This document shows, one piece after another, positions 6,607-9,812 of a DNA stretch of 9,812 bases. Within the stretch, counting starts at the first letter, position 1. The number at the start of each line of letters is the position of its first letter. The stretch is taken from the NCBI GenBank assembly GCA_903854795.1, contig CAINXF010000126.1, forward strand, positions 1 to 9,812, written 5' to 3'. This stretch comes from Candidatus Kerfeldbacteria bacterium (lineage in GTDB: Bacteria > Patescibacteriota > Patescibacteriia > SBBC01). The notes under the pieces are model-generated. The model was not told where the DNA came from. It saw only the letters and a program-made list of their open reading frames with translations, and searched no databases. A program made the translations under genes and the position numbers.

Positions 6607-7778
6607 CGTGTACTGCGTGTTGGTGTTCGTGTGATCCTCCGCGTAAACAGTACCACTGCGAGGAGGAGTCCGGCAAGGACTGCGGCGCCTATGAGCAACG
6701 AGCCCATGAAGATGAGCTGGTTGCGCCGTGGGTGCTCACCGAACCATCGTTCGGTCCGTGCATTCCCTGCGCGATCGAGCGCGGTAACGTCGATCTCCGC
6801 GATGTCGGACATGTCGCCGAGCGCGAGTACGCCGTTCGCGTGCACGGTCGTCACCTTCGCGTCCCACGGATTCCACCAGGGCTTCCTCGTAATCCTAACG
6901 AGGTAGCTTACGACGCCTGAAGTGGCATCATGCGCCGTGAAGCTCAATAGCCCCACGCCACCTGGCTGATTGCGCGTCGACGTCACGTCGAACGGTTCCG
7001 GCGACGTCGCATCGACCAACACGGTACGTCGACTCACTGGTCCCCACGTCGGCGTGCCGATCAACCGCTCCCTGAACGAAAAGTACCACGTGCCATCGGA
7101 CAGGTTCGGATAGGACGTGGTGCCGACATTGTCGTCAGGGGCACCATCGGGATTGGACAACTGGTCCTTGCTCAATTGAAACGTCACCTCGTACCCTTTA
7201 AAGGCGGTCCAGGTGGCGACAAACGTCTTCGCCGCATACCACTCGGTCGACTGCGGATGCGTCAACGAGATCGGTTGCGCCAGAACATGAAGCGGGCCTG
7301 CGAGCGCGAGTGTGACCGACTTCACGGAGAGCGGCGTGGGCGTGCCATCGCCATCATTCTGGTAGACGCCGGAGTTCGCCGTGTCGATCGATACGATCGC
7401 AGCGCCTTCCTTCAAGGGCCTGAACGTAAGATGCGCAATAGGCACGTCGAGCAAGAATGCCCCGTTCGGTTTGCCGCCGCTCATGGTGATCACGCCGGGA
7501 CCCACCTGATGCGCCGGCTCAGTCCACAGCGACACGAACGACGGATCCGGTTGCGCGCTCACGAACTCGAGCATTGACGTATCATAGTGTACGGTCGCCT
7601 GCAGCGCGTTCACCGTGGCGCCATCGGAGTCGAGACGTACGTCGACTGTCGCGAGTCCGTCGGCTGGTACCACCGCCTGCGGCGCGGTCGCCGACAGCGT
7701 CGATGCGTGCGTCGTGTGCGCGCCGTACACCGCGAGGAGCATCATCGTTATGGCAATAAGGAGACGTTTCATGTTCAT
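6603..7778 (-). CDS. Membrane-anchored cohesin-domain protein, short form
   Basis: This 391-residue paralogue of the downstream protein has a signal peptide (about 1-25, LLIAITMMLLAVYGAHTTHA); a cohesin-like domain (about 27-160, with NALQATVHYDTSMLEFVSAQ and DVPIAHLTFRPLKEGAAIVS); a fibronectin-III-like domain (about 168-256, containing DGTWYFSFRE and ending VLVDATSPEPFDV); an Ig-like domain (about 276-340, SFTAHDATSGVVSYLV to ALDRAGN); a transmembrane helix (about 355-378); and only about 13 basic cytoplasmic residues. It lacks the repeat linker, the extra Ig domain and the long tail of its paralogue. It overlaps the dockerin gene upstream and the long cohesin gene downstream by ATGA. The start may be ATG 7778 or the second Met at 7772; the overlap favours 7778. 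It likely holds a dockerin-bearing protein at the cell surface. Confidence 0.87.
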   Translation of the reverse strand: MNMKRLLIAITMMLLAVYGAHTTHASTLSATAPQAVVPADGLATVDVRLDSDGATVNALQATVHYDTSMLEFVSAQPDPSFVSLWTEPAHQVGPGVITMSGGKPNGAFLLDVPIAHLTFRPLKEGAAIVSIDTANSGVYQNDGDGTPTPLSVKSVTLALAGPLHVLAQPISLTHPQSTEWYAAKTFVATWTAFKGYEVTFQLSKDQLSNPDGAPDDNVGTTSYPNLSDGTWYFSFRERLIGTPTWGPVSRRTVLVDATSPEPFDVTSTRNQPGGVGLLSFTAHDATSGVVSYLVRITRKPWWNPWDAKVTTVHANGVLALGDMSDIAEIDVTALDRAGNARTERWFGEHPRRNQLIFMGSLLIGAAVLAGLLLAVVLFTRRITRTPTRSTR

Positions 7779-8638
7779 TTAGTCCACCAGAAGAGCATGA
7801 TGCTCAAATCACGGATGTCGACGACACCATCGTTATTAGTGTCGGCACGCGCGTTAGAAGGCGCGTGCTGTTTCCAGAAGTACAGCAAGATACTGAAGTC
7901 GGTGATGTTCACCTTGCCGTCGCAGTTGAGGTCACCGGGTCGTTTCCCGTCGCACGGTTGCGGTGGTCCTTCGACCACCGCAAACGATACTGTGTCCGAG
8001 AACGCTGACACCTCGTTGGTAGGAGAGGTGGCCTTCGCACGAGCGCTATGCGTCCCGACACCGATGTCGTTTGTGACGAACTGGTAAGTCCAGATGCCTG
8101 ACGAATCGGCGTTCGCCGAGAACGTATGTTCCGTTTCCGAATTGACGACGATCGACACGGTGCTCTGAGGGACTGTCGCGCCGAGCATCGTGACCGTATC
8201 GCCCAGTTGCGCCTGGTCCTTATCGATCGCGATGGTCGGCCCGAGGAACACACCGGTCAACGTCGTGGTGGTACCCGCGGTGATGGTGATCGTGAAATTT
8301 GAACTCCGGTCAACCCGCCCCTGTGCGTCCGTCGCGTTAAGGTCGTATGAGTGCGTGCCGGCGGTGACGTTATCGAGCTCGACATCGAACTTGGCCGCCG
8401 GGTCGGCGGGCACGATGACCGCAATGGTCCCGTCTTGACGGACCGTAACGTTCGAATTCGGGAACGCATACCCATGAAAGACCACCTTAGTCGTGATGGT
8501 CGGAGGGGTCACTATTTGGACGATCGCCGACACGATGATCGTATCTGCACGAAGTAACAGCGGTGATACGACTAGCGCGATACCGCACGTAGCCCTAAGG
8601 AACCACGACGCTCGGTTGTGATCCCTTTCAGTAGCCAC
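7775..8638 (-). CDS. Secreted Ig-like protein with C-terminal dockerin
   Basis: This protein has 287 residues from a GTG start (8638). The GTG is chosen because GAGGTG lies at good spacing and an ATG four bases upstream is out of frame and quickly stops. An N-terminal hydrophobic segment (about 12-31, FLRATCGIALVVSPLLL) acts as signal peptide. Two Ig-like domains follow (about 45-120, with VVFHGYAFPNSNVTVRQDG, and about 130-222). The C-terminus is a type I-like dockerin with two calcium loops, DLNCDGKVNITD (236-247) and DTNNDGVVDIRD (266-277), each followed by a hydrophobic helix (FSILLYFW and LSIMLFWW). No other membrane anchor exists, so retention at the cell probably depends on cohesin binding; both cohesin genes follow at once. 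Cys229 and Cys239 could form a disulphide. The gene lies 18 bp after the DUF916-like gene. Confidence 0.9.
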   Translation of the reverse strand: MATERDHNRASWFLRATCGIALVVSPLLLRADTIIVSAIVQIVTPPTITTKVVFHGYAFPNSNVTVRQDGTIAVIVPADPAAKFDVELDNVTAGTHSYDLNATDAQGRVDRSSNFTITITAGTTTTLTGVFLGPTIAIDKDQAQLGDTVTMLGATVPQSTVSIVVNSETEHTFSANADSSGIWTYQFVTNDIGVGTHSARAKATSPTNEVSAFSDTVSFAVVEGPPQPCDGKRPGDLNCDGKVNITDFSILLYFWKQHAPSNARADTNNDGVVDIRDLSIMLFWWTK

Positions 8639-8656
8639 TCATGCACCTCGTACGCG

Positions 8657-9691
8657 CTATTTAGTTTTATTCGTCGGCGCGCTTTTTCCAGAGTTGTTCG
8701 ATGACATTTCTCGGGAAGCCCTGACGACGATCCAATGGTTATAGCGCTTCACCGCGAACACGATCAACCAGAGTAACATCACGACGAGGACGAGACCTAG
8801 CGTCATGACGTGCCATGGGAACACGAAAAACTTATAAGAACCTGCGATGAGTTTATCGTTTTGGAGTCCGTATGACAGTGCAAGGTCGGCCGTATACGGA
8901 CCGAGTGCAAAGTTCTTCCACTCATTCTTGAACTCGGAGAAGAACGTGCTCGTTCCCGAAGGTGTGGCTCTATCCCATACGATGTCGAATTTCCGTGCGC
9001 TCACCGGCAATACTGCAGCCTGCGTCGCATTGAAAGGAATGGTGACCGTCGTACCACCAAAAAGATTGCGTACCGTCAGAGTTCCGATCGGACGGACGTG
9101 GATATTGCCGTTGTTAAGGATCCGCGCGGTGAACGATACCGGCAGACGACTGAAATTTGACTTTCCGTTGGTCGCCGCAAAACTGGTGAGTTGCGCCGAT
9201 TCGCTCACATCACCGGTCACCCGAAGAAGAATGTTCAAGCCGACCTTCACATTGACGATGACACCCGAGGTGTTCGCGTCCGTGGGGGCATGCTCTTCGT
9301 TGAAGTACAGATCTGCGTAATGACCACCTGGGTCAGCGTTCGCGGGGATCTTGATCGTCACCGGGATCTCCATTCGCTGCCCTGGGAGCAGCGTGAACGG
9401 TCCTTTTTCGACCGTGATCCAACCCGCGAGGCCGTCCTGGTTCGTCTCGGGTAAATACTCCGGCGTCCCTTTCTCATCCTTGGTGGTGAAGTTCCCGGTT
9501 GAGGTCGTGAACGTAGATGTCGCAGTAGATTCGTTGAACAGCATCACCGACGTGGTGATGGTCTGGTTCGGGTCGGTGGTCTTCTCAAAACTTGGCGGGA
9601 TGACGGTGATCGCGCGTACCGCGTGCGCCATTCCCATAAGTCCTACGCCCAATGCTATCGCAAGGGTGAGGACGAGTGTGCGTCGGTTCAT
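8657..9691 (-). CDS. DUF916-like surface protein with C-terminal membrane anchor
   Basis: This protein has 344 residues from ATG 9691, preceded by GGAGG 12 bp upstream. A frame-extending ATG at 9766 would overlap the upstream gene and add a basic, non-signal extension, so I reject it. Domains: signal peptide (1-27, core TLVLTLAIALGVGLMGM, ending VRA); a first beta-sandwich (about 28-131) with GTPEYLPE and FTLLPGQRMEIPVTIKIPA leading to ADPGGHYADLYF, which resembles DUF916, the WxL-partner domain of Gram-positive bacteria; a second beta-domain (about 145-290, IPVKVGLNIL-type strands, ILNNGNIHVRP, GPYTADLALSY) in the position of DUF3324; a transmembrane helix (about 294-314); and a basic, Ser/Asn-rich tail of about 30 residues. 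Length and layout agree with DUF916/DUF3324 proteins. These bind WxL proteins and the cell wall in Firmicutes; the same role here is inference. Confidence 0.85.
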   Translation of the reverse strand: MNRRTLVLTLAIALGVGLMGMAHAVRAITVIPPSFEKTTDPNQTITTSVMLFNESTATSTFTTSTGNFTTKDEKGTPEYLPETNQDGLAGWITVEKGPFTLLPGQRMEIPVTIKIPANADPGGHYADLYFNEEHAPTDANTSGVIVNVKVGLNILLRVTGDVSESAQLTSFAATNGKSNFSRLPVSFTARILNNGNIHVRPIGTLTVRNLFGGTTVTIPFNATQAAVLPVSARKFDIVWDRATPSGTSTFFSEFKNEWKNFALGPYTADLALSYGLQNDKLIAGSYKFFVFPWHVMTLGLVLVVMLLWLIVFAVKRYNHWIVVRASREMSSNNSGKSAPTNKTK

Positions 9692-9719
9692 AATATCTTT
9701 TAGCCTCCGATGATAAAGA

Positions 9720-9812
9720 TCAGAACCGCGCGGTCGTGATGAGCGTGACCGTCGTCGTGTAGACACCGGCCGCCTGCGTACCGGACGCGCTCGCCGCGAA
9801 GCAGAGCGTCGC
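9720..9812 (-). CDS. C-terminal end of a beta-rich exported protein, possibly WxL-like
   Basis: Only the last 30 codons are in the window: ATLCFAASASGTQAAG followed by VYTTTVTLITTARF and a TGA stop at 9722-9720. The A-A-G-x-Y-x-x-T-x-T ending resembles the last strands of WxL and related surface domains, where an AG-x-Y turn leads into a final Thr-rich beta strand, though the WxL tripeptide itself is not seen in this fragment. It lies 28 bp upstream of the DUF916-like gene on the same strand, the arrangement expected for a WxL/DUF916 pair. The call is tentative, since most of the gene lies outside the window. Confidence 0.55.
   Translation of the reverse strand, partial: ATLCFAASASGTQAAGVYTTTVTLITTARF

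Noticed and set aside
9692..9766. Longer N-terminus for the DUF916-like protein starting at 9766
   Set aside because: The added 25 residues are Arg/Ser-rich and would precede the signal peptide and overlap the upstream gene; ATG 9691 with GGAGG upstream gives a normal signal sequence.

Overview
This window most likely comes from a Patescibacteria (CPR) genome of fairly high GC content. The evidence is a short, roughly 230-residue HrcA, a compact hrcA-grpE-hsp20-dnaK cluster, and an operon of exported cohesin, dockerin and DUF916-like proteins, a combination common in that group. TGA is a normal stop: several genes end in TGA inside ATGA overlaps, which argues against the recoded Gracilibacteria/Absconditabacteria. 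The assignment rests on gene content and is moderately confident. All credible genes lie on the minus strand, so transcription runs from high to low coordinates.

Right half (9812 to 4831) is a cell-surface operon whose upstream part lies outside the window. In order of transcription it holds: the last 30 residues of a beta-rich exported protein whose ending resembles a WxL-type domain; a DUF916-like protein with a signal peptide and a C-terminal membrane anchor; a secreted protein with two Ig-like domains and a C-terminal dockerin; and two paralogous membrane-anchored cohesin proteins. The last three genes are joined by 4-bp ATGA overlaps. The simplest reading is a surface assembly in which the secreted dockerin protein is captured by one or both membrane-held cohesin proteins, beside a WxL/DUF916-like pair.

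Left of this, a consensus-like promoter (TTGACA, 17 bp, TATACT) followed by a perfect CIRCE operator (TTAGCACTC-N9-GAGTGCTAA) drives the heat-shock operon: hrcA, grpE, hsp20, a small zinc-ribbon protein and dnaK. HrcA should repress its own operon through this CIRCE. No dnaJ is present; the zinc-ribbon gene sits among the chaperone genes.

Left of dnaK are a two-helix small membrane protein, two copies of one GC-rich hairpin, a repeat-rich non-coding block of about 140 bp made of nested inverted repeats, and the N-terminal part of an HD-domain protein that runs off the window. No tRNA, rRNA, CRISPR array or transposase gene was recognised.
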